Positions 1-8,605 of a stretch of DNA of 28,090 bases are shown here, piece after piece. Origin of the DNA: an uncultured Acidobacteriota bacterium (GTDB taxonomy: Bacteria > Acidobacteriota > Blastocatellia > Pyrinomonadales > Pyrinomonadaceae); NCBI GenBank assembly GCA_902826385.1, contig CADEEU010000006.1:1-28090 (forward strand). Reading direction: 5' to 3'. The translations under genes were made by a program, and so were the position numbers. The notes below the pieces were generated by a model, which was not told the DNA's origin, searched no databases, and saw only the letters and a program-made list of their open reading frames with translations. Position 1 is the stretch's first letter; every line of letters starts with the position of its first letter.

Positions 1-881
1 TGAAGGTCAACCCTTACACGACGCAATATATAATGTGCGATTTTTGCGGAGCGTTTACTGACATCGATTTTGCCATCGGGATCGAAACGTGGAATGAAAA
101 TCCGGTGTCGACAGTCGGCTATCAGGTTAAGAAGGCAGACCTGATGTCCCGTTCGCAAAACGCATTGGCCCGAGGCGACCGCGACGGATACTACTGGCTG
201 CAGCGTGAGTTTTGGGATTTTTACTATCAGACCTTCCCTGCTTATCTGCCGCCGACGATCGACGATGTACAGAAGTACAACGTTTATCTGAACGTATGCG
301 CGGCTTCGAGCGTCGAAAGCGGTTTCGATACGAAATGGCATCAGTACGCGGCACATCAACAGCAGCTTCAAAGCGCTGTTCGTTATGTTCAGATCGACGG
401 CGAAACAAAAGCGGAGGCCGCAGGATTCTTTGCGTTGGCCCGGTTTTTTATCAAAACGACCCGCGAAGCGATGCGAGTGTTTTATGAAGACCCGCGTTAC
501 GCGATAATGCATGATCTTTTACCCGAAACGGTGCATTTCAAAATGAAAGCGTCGATGTTCGTTCAGGCTTGGCTGCCCTATCTGACCGACGCCGATGCCG
601 AAGAGTTTTTGAAGATGACGGGCTTTTCGAACGAGTACGTCGAGATCGAACGGCCGGACGGCAGCACGGTAGAGTGCGGCAACTGCAAGGCCGGCATCTT
701 TGCTCCGCGTGATGCGTATCGCGTTTTTTGCGAAAGCTGCCGCCACCGCACCACGGTCAAACACCAGTTTTTCTGCATGTCCTGCGGCGGAGCCAACGCG
801 GTCCCGGAAGATCCGTCAAAACCGGTCGATTGCGAGCGTTGCGGGATAGCGAACAGGCTGATCAGACCGTTTTTTGGGTGA
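1..881 (+). CDS. Zinc-ribbon protein of unknown function, 5' end at window edge
   Basis: The frame is open from the window edge to the TAA-less left end and stops at 881. An internal ATG lies at 33, but eleven sense codons precede it, ending in the residues before MCDFCGAF, so the true start is probably at or beyond the edge; bases 1-2 are TG, so the codon just before AAG could itself be an ATG, GTG or TTG. From the ATG at 33 it is 282 residues. There is one CxxC near the N-terminus (MCDFC), a helical Tyr/Phe-rich middle, and a C-terminal 70 residues with four more CxxC pairs (ECGNC, FCESC, FFCMSC, DCERC), which look like two zinc ribbons. No catalytic motif or membrane segment is visible. 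I do not recognise the family. Nearby genes give no functional hint; the following gene is 300 nt away beyond a palindromic repeat. Confidence 0.75.
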   Translation, partial: KVNPYTTQYIMCDFCGAFTDIDFAIGIETWNENPVSTVGYQVKKADLMSRSQNALARGDRDGYYWLQREFWDFYYQTFPAYLPPTIDDVQKYNVYLNVCAASSVESGFDTKWHQYAAHQQQLQSAVRYVQIDGETKAEAAGFFALARFFIKTTREAMRVFYEDPRYAIMHDLLPETVHFKMKASMFVQAWLPYLTDADAEEFLKMTGFSNEYVEIERPDGSTVECGNCKAGIFAPRDAYRVFCESCRHRTTVKHQFFCMSCGGANAVPEDPSKPVDCERCGIANRLIRPFFG

Positions 882-962
882 AGGCTTATCGTGATTTCCA
901 GCACCCTACGACTCGGTGCGAAAAGGCCGTTATTTCCCACTTCACTATTGCATTCTTGTTCT

Positions 963-1035
963 TTCTTTGCGGACTTAGCGAGCTTTGCGTGAGCCATCTT
1001 TTTTCTCACGCAAAGTCCGCGAAGCCCGCAAAGAA
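963..1035. repeat. Long imperfect palindrome (REP-like hairpin)
   Basis: The arms at 965-993 and 1005-1033 match as inverted repeats at 25 of 29 positions and extend by two further pairs to 963-1035. The loop is 11 nt and T-rich. The left arm begins CTTTGCGGACTTAGCGAGC. There is no T-tract after the right arm, so it is not a typical intrinsic terminator. Its Lys/Phe-like 'CTTTGCG...AAAG' wording resembles dispersed palindromic repeats I know from several bacterial genomes, but whether it is repeated in this genome cannot be seen here. The rest of the 882-1185 gap holds a 9-bp direct repeat (AACATATAG at 1070 and 1101), a small hairpin at 1110-1128, and no gene that I can support. Confidence 0.6.
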
Positions 1036-1185
1036 GCCGCCAAGGAAGCTATAAGCGGCCCTCAATAGGAACATATAGCCTTAAAACTTCGTTACACAAC
1101 AACATATAGTGCTTGCCTAAACCAAGCATTTGATATTACATTACAGGGTAGAGCAATACAGCTGCGCCCGAAGGTAAGGAGGAAG

Positions 1186-1740
1186 ATGAGTTTGTTAACC
1201 GGACGAGTATTACTTTTGAACTTTTCTTACGAGCCGCTCGGCACCGTGGGCGTGGCTCGGGCTGTTTGCCTATGGTTTCGCGGCGCGGTCTATGTTGAGG
1301 AAAACGATGGCGATAATGTTCTGCATTCGCCGTCCACGGTTTTTCCGGTGCCGTCTGTCGTGCGTCTGCGTCATTATATCCACGTTCGCCGCAACCGGCC
1401 GGAAACCACAATGAAGCGGGCCCGCGTTTACATTCGCGACCGTTACCGCTGCCAGTACTGCGGCGACCACCGTCATGCGAAAGACCTGACGCTCGACCAC
1501 ATTCTGCCGCGTGCCCAGGGCGGCGAAAGCACGCCGGCAAATTTGGTCACGGCCTGCGTCAAATGTAATCAGCGTAAGGGTAACCGCACGCCGGAGCAGG
1601 CGCGCATGCCGTTGCTGACGTCGCAAAAGCTGCTGCGTCTCGGCCTGGACCACGTGCTGCTCTGTCATTACGCTGAATCGCGTCCGGAGTGGAAGAAATA
1701 TCTGTTCATGGACGAAGAAGAGGTAAGAGTGGCGGCGTAA
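1186..1740 (+). CDS. HNH endonuclease family protein
   Basis: This 184-residue protein has the HNH layout of the family whose N-terminus reads like LLNFSYEPLGTVGVARAV. The zinc-binding and catalytic core spans about residues 85-135: C89-x2-C92, the D104-H105 pair followed by LPRAQGG, N119, then C124-x2-C127-N128 and K131. The first His of D-H is the expected general base, and the four Cys should hold a structural zinc. The start at 1186 is well set by AAGGAGG at 1176-1182. Such proteins are common single genes in Cyanobacteria, Acidobacteria and relatives and mostly lack a known target; no methyltransferase or restriction partner lies beside it. It ends just before a strong terminator, so it appears to be monocistronic. 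Confidence 0.9.
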   Translation: MSLLTGRVLLLNFSYEPLGTVGVARAVCLWFRGAVYVEENDGDNVLHSPSTVFPVPSVVRLRHYIHVRRNRPETTMKRARVYIRDRYRCQYCGDHRHAKDLTLDHILPRAQGGESTPANLVTACVKCNQRKGNRTPEQARMPLLTSQKLLRLGLDHVLLCHYAESRPEWKKYLFMDEEEVRVAA

Positions 1741-1769
1741 CATAAATTTGCATTTACTTATCCTCGATT

Positions 1770-1814
1770 TGCGATTGCGGCCGTTATTGGCCGTGATCGC
1801 ATTTTTGATTTTTT
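1770..1814 (+). terminator. Intrinsic terminator after the HNH gene
   Basis: A 13-pair stem (1770-1782 with 1789-1801, two G-U pairs in RNA) encloses the loop GTTATT and is followed by T5 (1802-1806) and T6 (1809-1814). It is a textbook rho-independent terminator for the plus strand. It lies 30 nt after the HNH stop but ends only 6 nt before the next ATG at 1821, which is unusual (see findings). Confidence 0.85.
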
Positions 1815-1820
1815 GGAAGT

Positions 1821-3482
1821 ATGAAAAAGGGCAAGCACGATTATCAGTTTCGACTGTTCGCACCGAACAATTCCGAAGCAAGCCTGATCGCTGACTTTAG
1901 CGATTGGAAGGACATTCCGATGGAAAAGACCGAGGGCGGCTATTTCGTCAGGACCCAAAGCCTTGCCGACGGAGAATATCAATATCGCTTCCGCATCCGT
2001 TCGAAAAGCTGGTTCAACGAACCGGACGAATGGAAAACAATTACCGATCCGTATGCGACCAATGTCCATCCTGAAACGCAAAATGCAGTGCTGGTTCTGA
2101 AAAACGGCAAGAAGATCGTCGATGAGTATGTGTGGCAGTCGGACGGCGTTCCGCTGCCGACCAACGATCAACTGGTCATCTACGAAATGCACGTAGGCGA
2201 TTTTTCCGGCGGCGAAGAAGACGGACACACGCGCGGAAAATATACAGACGTAATTGCAAAGCTCGATTATCTGTCTGACCTGGGCATCAATGCTATCGAA
2301 CTAATGCCCTTGAAATCGAATCCCGGCGACTTTAATTGGGGTTACTCGCCGGTACACTATTTTACGCCTGAGGAAAATTTCGGATCGACGGCGGAATTGA
2401 AAGAGCTGATCGACAAGTGTCACGGTCTCGGCATTCGCGTGATCTCGGACGGCGTTTACAACCACTCAAGCACGGAAACCGCGCTGACACAGATCGATCA
2501 CGATTACTGGTACCGTCGCGAGGGCAAAGACCCCGAACAGAATTGGGGGCCGGAATTCAACTATGAATTTACCGATGAAAAGCTCGGGATAAATCCGGCA
2601 CGCGAATTCGTGCTTGATTCGATTCGATTTTGGATTTTCGAATACCGAATCGACGGTACGCGTTTTGACGCCGCAAAGCAGATCGACAACTTCGACGCGC
2701 TCGGCAGCTTCGTTCAAAACGCCCGCATGATGGCGGAGATGAAACCTTTCTTTACCGTCGCCGAATTCATTCCGCCGAGCCCGAGCGTGACCGAACCGGC
2801 CGGACCGGTAGAAAGTTGCTGGAACGATGGATTTATGCACTCGGTGGTCGAATATCTGGCCGGCGGGCCGCTGTACCTGGAGCAAATAAAAGATGCCGTC
2901 GACGCAAAACGGCTGGGATACGCTAACACGACCAGCGTTACAAATTATCTTGCTAATCACGACCAGAACCGTTTGTTTCGCAAGCTTGGCAACCGGGGAA
3001 TTCTGGACGACGAACTCTACAAGCGGGCAAAGCTCGGGGCAGTGATCCTGATGACGGCGGTCGGCGTTCCGATGATTTGGATGGGCGAAGAATTCGGCGA
3101 ACACGTTCTGCTGTCCGAACAAAGCAACAAGATAAACTGGACGCTGCTTGAAAACGATGCGAACAAAGACCTTTTAAATTACTACAAGAGGCTGATCAAG
3201 CTTCGGACGACGAACGCCGCGTTCCGTTCGACGAATGTTGAATTCTTTCACGAAGACGCCGAATCGGGCGTACTTTGTTTTCATCGGTTCGACGATGACG
3301 GAAACAGCGTAGCCGTAATCTTAAATTTGTCCGACGCCGATATTGAAAATTATTCAATTCCCAACTTTCCTCTCGATGGCCGATGCGTTGAGATTATGCA
3401 AAACCAAGAGGCGGCAGCTAACCAGCACATTTTGACGCTGAATCTGCTGCGTCGCGAAGGCCTGATCTTTGTAAAAAGATAG
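1821..3482 (+). CDS. GH13 alpha-amylase/branching-type glycosidase with CBM48-like domain
   Basis: This 553-residue protein has an N-terminal beta-sandwich resembling CBM48 (about 5-95; FRLFAPNNSEASL, then DGEYQYRF) and a GH13 (beta/alpha)8 barrel with all four conserved regions: region I D210-GVYNH215, region II with nucleophile D283 (DGTRFDAAK), region III with acid/base E315 (TVAEF), and region IV N379-H380-D381. A C-terminal beta domain follows from about residue 450. The catalytic set is complete, so it should be active on alpha-1,4/1,6 glucans. Layout resembles glycogen branching enzymes and maltooligosyltrehalose trehalohydrolases, but it is shorter than most branching enzymes (600-730 residues) and no glycogen or trehalose genes are adjacent, so the exact specificity is open. 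It has no signal peptide and is probably cytoplasmic. A TGA at 1806-1808 blocks any upstream in-frame start. The ribosome-binding site is weak (GGAAG). Confidence 0.88.
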   Translation: MKKGKHDYQFRLFAPNNSEASLIADFSDWKDIPMEKTEGGYFVRTQSLADGEYQYRFRIRSKSWFNEPDEWKTITDPYATNVHPETQNAVLVLKNGKKIVDEYVWQSDGVPLPTNDQLVIYEMHVGDFSGGEEDGHTRGKYTDVIAKLDYLSDLGINAIELMPLKSNPGDFNWGYSPVHYFTPEENFGSTAELKELIDKCHGLGIRVISDGVYNHSSTETALTQIDHDYWYRREGKDPEQNWGPEFNYEFTDEKLGINPAREFVLDSIRFWIFEYRIDGTRFDAAKQIDNFDALGSFVQNARMMAEMKPFFTVAEFIPPSPSVTEPAGPVESCWNDGFMHSVVEYLAGGPLYLEQIKDAVDAKRLGYANTTSVTNYLANHDQNRLFRKLGNRGILDDELYKRAKLGAVILMTAVGVPMIWMGEEFGEHVLLSEQSNKINWTLLENDANKDLLNYYKRLIKLRTTNAAFRSTNVEFFHEDAESGVLCFHRFDDDGNSVAVILNLSDADIENYSIPNFPLDGRCVEIMQNQEAAANQHILTLNLLRREGLIFVKR

Positions 3483-3516
3483 GACTGACGGCAATTTGGT
3501 AGACGGAACGAGAAAG

Positions 3517-3544
3517 GGCCGCGAATCTGAAATGATTCGCGGCC
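3517..3544 (-). terminator. Hairpin terminator between convergent genes
   Basis: A perfect 11-bp stem (3517-3527 with 3534-3544, GGCCGCGAATC) has a 6-nt loop. Read on the minus strand it is followed by CTTTCTCGTT, a weak U-rich tail, so it most likely ends the ferritin-like gene; it may also stop readthrough from the GH13 gene on the other strand. Confidence 0.65.
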
Positions 3545-3568
3545 ATTGTCGGAGTTGGACAACTCTTG

Positions 3569-4228
3569 TCACGCACGGGCCGATTTTGCTTTTACTTTCT
3601 TGGGCTTCTTTTGCGCCTTCGGAGCATTTTCGACCCGAACGGCTTTGCCGACGGCGGCCTCTTCGTCCGGACTGAGAATACGCGTAACTTCCTCGGTCGT
3701 GGGATTGACCGCGAACAAAAGATCAGCCATGTCGTCGGCGTGTTCTTCTTCCATGGCAAGGATGCCTTCCATCATCACGCGTGATGTCGGGTCTTTGTCG
3801 CCGAAAAATTTGACGATCTCGCGATAGGTTTGGATAGCGATACGCTCGGCGACGAGGTTTTCCTTGATCATGTCGATGATCGAATCGCCCTCGACATATT
3901 CGCTGTGCGAGCGTTTAGCGATCACTTCGGGGTTCATTTCGGGCTTTCCGCCGAGTTGTTTGATGCGCTCGGCAATCTGGTCGGCGTGGCCCTGTTCTTC
4001 GTTGGCATGTTCGAGAAAATGCGATGCAACGCCTTCTTTATGAATGCCGCTCGCCATAAAGTAATGAAACTTATATCGCAAAACGCAAACGATCTCGGTG
4101 GCAAGAGCTTCGTTCAGTATCTTGCAAACTGTATCCGTGTCCAACGCGTAATCGGGCGTCACAGCGCCTTCGTTGATCTCTTTTCGTGCTCGGCTGCGAA
4201 TGGTTTTGATGTCTGTAAGGAAACTCAT
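3569..4228 (-). CDS. Ferritin-like (bacterioferritin-type) di-iron protein with basic C-terminal tail
   Basis: Started at the ATG at 4228, which has GGAGG 6 nt upstream (4235-4239), the protein has 219 residues; a longer TTG start at 4249 lacks such a site. It is a four-helix bundle of the ferritin-like superfamily. Visible di-iron ligands are E45 (TEIVCVLRY), E78-x2-H81 (EEQGH), E129 (ERIAIQTYRE) and E160-x2-H163 (EEEH). The expected role is iron oxidation and storage or peroxide protection in the cytoplasm. A short N-terminal region of about 30 residues precedes the bundle. The last 18 residues are Lys-rich (QKKPKKVKAKSARA), unlike standard bacterioferritin and resembling the DNA-binding tails of some Dps proteins; this is inference. 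It has its own promoter and terminator and so appears monocistronic. Confidence 0.87.
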   Translation of the reverse strand: MSFLTDIKTIRSRARKEINEGAVTPDYALDTDTVCKILNEALATEIVCVLRYKFHYFMASGIHKEGVASHFLEHANEEQGHADQIAERIKQLGGKPEMNPEVIAKRSHSEYVEGDSIIDMIKENLVAERIAIQTYREIVKFFGDKDPTSRVMMEGILAMEEEHADDMADLLFAVNPTTEEVTRILSPDEEAAVGKAVRVENAPKAQKKPKKVKAKSARA

Positions 4229-4267
4229 GAGGACCCTCCGTGAATTCAAGTCTAAGGCTAAGGCTTG

Positions 4268-4296
4268 ATTCTACGGAATGAAGGGAAAAACGGCAA
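4268..4296 (-). promoter_or_regulatory. Candidate sigma-70 promoter of the ferritin-like gene
   Basis: On the minus strand TTGCCG (4291-4296) and TAGAAT (4268-4273) are spaced 17 bp apart. Transcription would start near 4261, giving a leader of about 33 nt before the ATG at 4228. A tandem CTAAGG repeat lies in the leader. No Fur-like box was recognised. Confidence 0.5.
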
Positions 4297-4327
4297 TCTG
4301 GAAAAGTATGCTGTAAGAAATTAGATT

Positions 4328-4756
4328 ATGAAACCCAGATTTAATAAAGAAACCGAAATCCTTGACTTGGTTAGGTCGTTCGAGGACGCCAGCATTTCTC
4401 GCGAAGCTTGGCGACACGCCGAGCATCTGACGGTCGCTCTCTATTACCTGTCGCACCACGATATCGACACCGCAACCACCAAAATGCGCGACGGCATTTT
4501 TAACCTGCTGCGAAACGGCTTTAACATCGATCTGACAAAAGAGATGCCGTATCACGAAACGCTCACCGTTTTCTGGATGCGGACCGTAGCCGACTTCTCG
4601 TCGTCAAAGAACGGCACTTCCCTGCTGGAGAAAGCGAATGAATTGACCACGAATTTCGACAAGGACTATCCGCTAAAATTCTACAGCCGGGAGGTTCTGT
4701 TTTCAGACGAAGCTCGTTCCCGATTCGTCGAGCCTGAATTGTCTTCTAATAGCTAG
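4328..4756 (+). CDS. Conserved-looking small protein of unknown function
   Basis: This 142-residue protein has no signal peptide or membrane segment and is predicted mostly helical. It starts at an ATG with no clear ribosome-binding site and lies divergent from the ferritin-like gene, 99 nt away. Two His/Glu-bearing stretches stand out: WRHAEHLTVALYYLSHHD (about residues 31-48) and YHETLTVFWMRTV (about 75-87). The paired H-x2-HL and YHET elements look like residues that could bind a metal or substrate in a helical bundle, but I cannot name a family. Codon use and composition match the neighbours, and the frame is intact over 430 nt, so I take it as a real gene. Confidence 0.7.
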   Translation: MKPRFNKETEILDLVRSFEDASISREAWRHAEHLTVALYYLSHHDIDTATTKMRDGIFNLLRNGFNIDLTKEMPYHETLTVFWMRTVADFSSSKNGTSLLEKANELTTNFDKDYPLKFYSREVLFSDEARSRFVEPELSSNS

Positions 4757-4820
4757 TGCCCAAAACAAACCTTTCCTTACCGACTCGCATCGTAGCCAGT
4801 AATCTCTTCATCTACCAAAT

Positions 4821-5569
4821 ATGAAAATTCTCCTCTTTTTCCTCTCGGCTTTTCTTTGTTTTTGCAACCTTAATCTTAAAGCGCAGACGTATCCAGTCAG
4901 TCCAGATTGCGTCGAACCGTTTCCGCAGAAGTACGATGAATTCCGATACGTCGATGATCGCGACCTTAAACAAAGGGTTCGGGATTTTGTGAATGCAGCG
5001 ACGAAGGCTTACGGAGACCAGGCTAAGATGGTCGTACATGTTTACGGCGGTCAGCTTTCCAGGTCCGACGAGATTCAGTCGTTCAGCGAGACCATTAGAA
5101 AAGCGGCTAATTTAACGGCGGATCGGCCTTGGATAAGAGACATGGGTTACAGGCGTGACGCGTCATTCGAGTTTTTCTTACGTCAACTAGAGTGTACTGC
5201 GTATCCGTCAGGGATTTCTGATCTAAAGGTAGATGAAGTTGAGTTTACCGATCTTCCCGCAAAGAGACTCAGTTCTCCGGAGATCGGCTCTTTAATAGTC
5301 GACCAACCAGAAGCAAAATGTCCTCCCGCTGCAAGGGCGGTGCGGGCATGTAACGAAGGCACGATCGTTGAGGTCTTTGTGGTAATCGACAAGCAAGGCA
5401 ATGTGGTATTCGCGAGATCGATTAATGGCCATCCGCTAAACATAGCCAACGCAGCCGCGAATGCGAAGCAAACTAAGTTTCGAAAGTTTGAGATCAGTGG
5501 CGTCGCAACTCAGGTTTCAGGTACGATAAAGATCGCTTATATTAAGCCTGAAGAGATTATCAGCCATTA

Positions 5570-5570
<1 letters not shown>
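4821..5570 (+). CDS. Secreted protein with TonB C-terminal-like domain
   Basis: This 249-residue protein begins with a clear signal peptide (hydrophobic LLFFLSAFLCFC, cleavage probably after residue 21, LKA-QT). The middle 130 residues are unassigned. The last 75 or so (from GTIVEVFVVIDKQGNVVFA to GTIKIAYIKP) match the fold pattern of the TonB C-terminal domain: a beta strand, the DKQGNV turn, a helix and two closing strands. In TonB this domain contacts outer-membrane receptors, but here there is no N-terminal membrane anchor or Pro-rich spacer, so a soluble or lipid-free periplasmic role is more likely than energy transduction. It has four Cys in the mature part. Its TAA overlaps the ATG of cysS by one base (TAATG at 5568-5572), suggesting co-transcription and coupled translation. 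Confidence 0.78.
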
Positions 5571-6970
<1,400 letters not shown>

Positions 6971-6978
6971 AGAGCGGT

Positions 6979-8508
6979 CTAGCGGTCCACGCGCGAGGTT
7001 TGCAGGGCGACTGAATTGTAATATTCAACCGGGGCAAGATCGTCGGTCAGCGGCGGTTCGGCCGATAGAAAATCGCTCGTGTACCGCCGAGTGAGTAGAG
7101 AGGTGATCGCCGGATCGTCGGAATTTAGTTTGCCTGAACAGTCGTCTTTACACGCAACCAGGACGACATTCTGAAGTTCGCCATCGGCACGTTCGGGCCG
7201 CACCTTAAAAAGCATCACGTCTTTGAACACATCGCGATAGGTCGCAAATTCGGCCTGAAGAAAGCGGCTGGCCGGACCGCTGATCGCCGATCCGACGTTT
7301 ACGATAACCAGGCCGCGATCGTCCAAAACTCGATGAATTTCCCGCATCGCCTCGACGGTCGTCAACTGGTACGGAATCGAAAACAAAGAACCGAAAGCAT
7401 CAACCATCACGGCGTCGTACTTGGCGGAGCCGGCACGGTTCAGAAAGATTCGTCCGTCTTCATGAAATATATTTAACCTGCTGTCGTCACGCAGACCAAA
7501 ATATTTCCGCGCAATCTCAGTCATTTGCGGATCGATCTCGACTACATCGATCTTCGCTTCCGGATAATTTTTCAGATACTCCCGCGGGACCGTGTAACCG
7601 GCGCCGCCGATCATCAGTGAATGATCGTGGCCCGGCTTGAAATGGCGGATGAGGTCGTAAAACTCTACGTATTCGAATACGGGCGATCCGTCGTCGAGAT
7701 ACATTGACGACTGTGCAAAAAATGGATCGGTTGCCACGGCCCGAAATCTTCGGCCGGTCCGTTCATTTATCGCTTCGTAGATCTGGACGCGGCTGTATTG
7801 GGTGTCGATGTCTACCTGCCCGCTCACCGTACGCATGTAGTAAGAACCGATCTCACTGCCCGCAACGCCGAAGACAAAGATCGTCAAAGCGGTAAAACTC
7901 GCCCGCGTAAATGCGAAGGGAGCCAATAGCAAACTGACACCGAACAGCATTGCCGCAATCAAGTAAAGTGTCCGTGTGCTGCCGACAAATGGTATCAAAA
8001 CAAATCCTGCGGCAAACGTCCCGGCAATGCTGCCGACGGTCGAGAGAGCGTAAAGACGGCCGACAGTCTTGCCCGAATCTTCCAGCGACAGCGTCCTAAG
8101 CTTGACTGCGTAAGGCGTCACAAACCCAAGCAAAGCACTCGCCGGTGCGAACAAAAGAGCGGCTGCCGCTACCGATTTTAGTTCAAGCCCGGCCCCGGCT
8201 GACGCGATCATAGAGAGAACGACATCCTTAACCAGGATCGTCACCGAAACGGCGCCGCCGGCCAGAAAAATAGCCGAGGCAAGTATCTTTACGTCGGGCT
8301 TTCTGTCGGCCATCCGCCCGCCGAGCCAGTAACCCAAACTTAAAGCAGCCAAAATTACCCCAATCAGGCTTGTCCAAACATACGTCGAAGTGCCGATAAA
8401 CGGCGAGACGATCCGAGACCCGATGATCTCATAGACCATAACCAGGGCTCCGCAGATGAACACCGCCGTCTCAAGAACAAATCGGGCCGGAAGTTTAGGC
8501 ATACTCAC
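6979..8508 (-). CDS. Membrane protein fused to a spermidine-synthase-like methyltransferase-fold domain
   Basis: This protein has 509 residues from a GTG start at 8508 (AGGT 6 nt upstream); an ATG two codons later at 8502 is also possible. The N-terminal 225 residues form about seven transmembrane helices typical of the fused MFS-like/spermidine synthase group. The C-terminal half is a Rossmann domain of the polyamine synthase family: nucleotide-binding loop MIGGAGYTVP (299-308), acidic EID (324-326), HEDGRIFL (349-356), and VDAFGS. It lacks the classical substrate-binding DSSDP-like motif, carrying DAFGS...PYQL instead, so aminopropyl transfer is not assured and the true substrate is unknown. 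It is predicted in the inner membrane with the catalytic part in the cytoplasm. No polyamine gene is nearby. Confidence 0.85.
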   Translation of the reverse strand: MSMPKLPARFVLETAVFICGALVMVYEIIGSRIVSPFIGTSTYVWTSLIGVILAALSLGYWLGGRMADRKPDVKILASAIFLAGGAVSVTILVKDVVLSMIASAGAGLELKSVAAAALLFAPASALLGFVTPYAVKLRTLSLEDSGKTVGRLYALSTVGSIAGTFAAGFVLIPFVGSTRTLYLIAAMLFGVSLLLAPFAFTRASFTALTIFVFGVAGSEIGSYYMRTVSGQVDIDTQYSRVQIYEAINERTGRRFRAVATDPFFAQSSMYLDDGSPVFEYVEFYDLIRHFKPGHDHSLMIGGAGYTVPREYLKNYPEAKIDVVEIDPQMTEIARKYFGLRDDSRLNIFHEDGRIFLNRAGSAKYDAVMVDAFGSLFSIPYQLTTVEAMREIHRVLDDRGLVIVNVGSAISGPASRFLQAEFATYRDVFKDVMLFKVRPERADGELQNVVLVACKDDCSGKLNSDDPAITSLLTRRYTSDFLSAEPPLTDDLAPVEYYNSVALQTSRVDR

Positions 8509-8544
8509 AGCTTACCTAAATTTACTGCATAGGAAAAAACCGTC

Positions 8545-8579
8545 GCACAAAACAAAAACGGACCGAAACTTTCGGTCCG
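8545..8579 (-). terminator. Intrinsic terminator of the ilvE-like gene
   Basis: On the minus strand a perfect 10-bp inverted repeat (8559-8568 with 8570-8579, CGGACCGAAA) is followed directly by T5, then GTTTTG. It starts 26 nt after the aminotransferase stop and separates that gene from the membrane/synthase gene downstream. Confidence 0.88.
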
Positions 8580-8605
8580 CACATAATATTACATCGGGTG
8601 CCGCG

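Noticed and set aside
1070..1109. Direct repeat AACATATAG (1070-1078 and 1101-1109), considered as an operator.
   Set aside because: Only nine A/T-rich bases, with no promoter of quality beside it.
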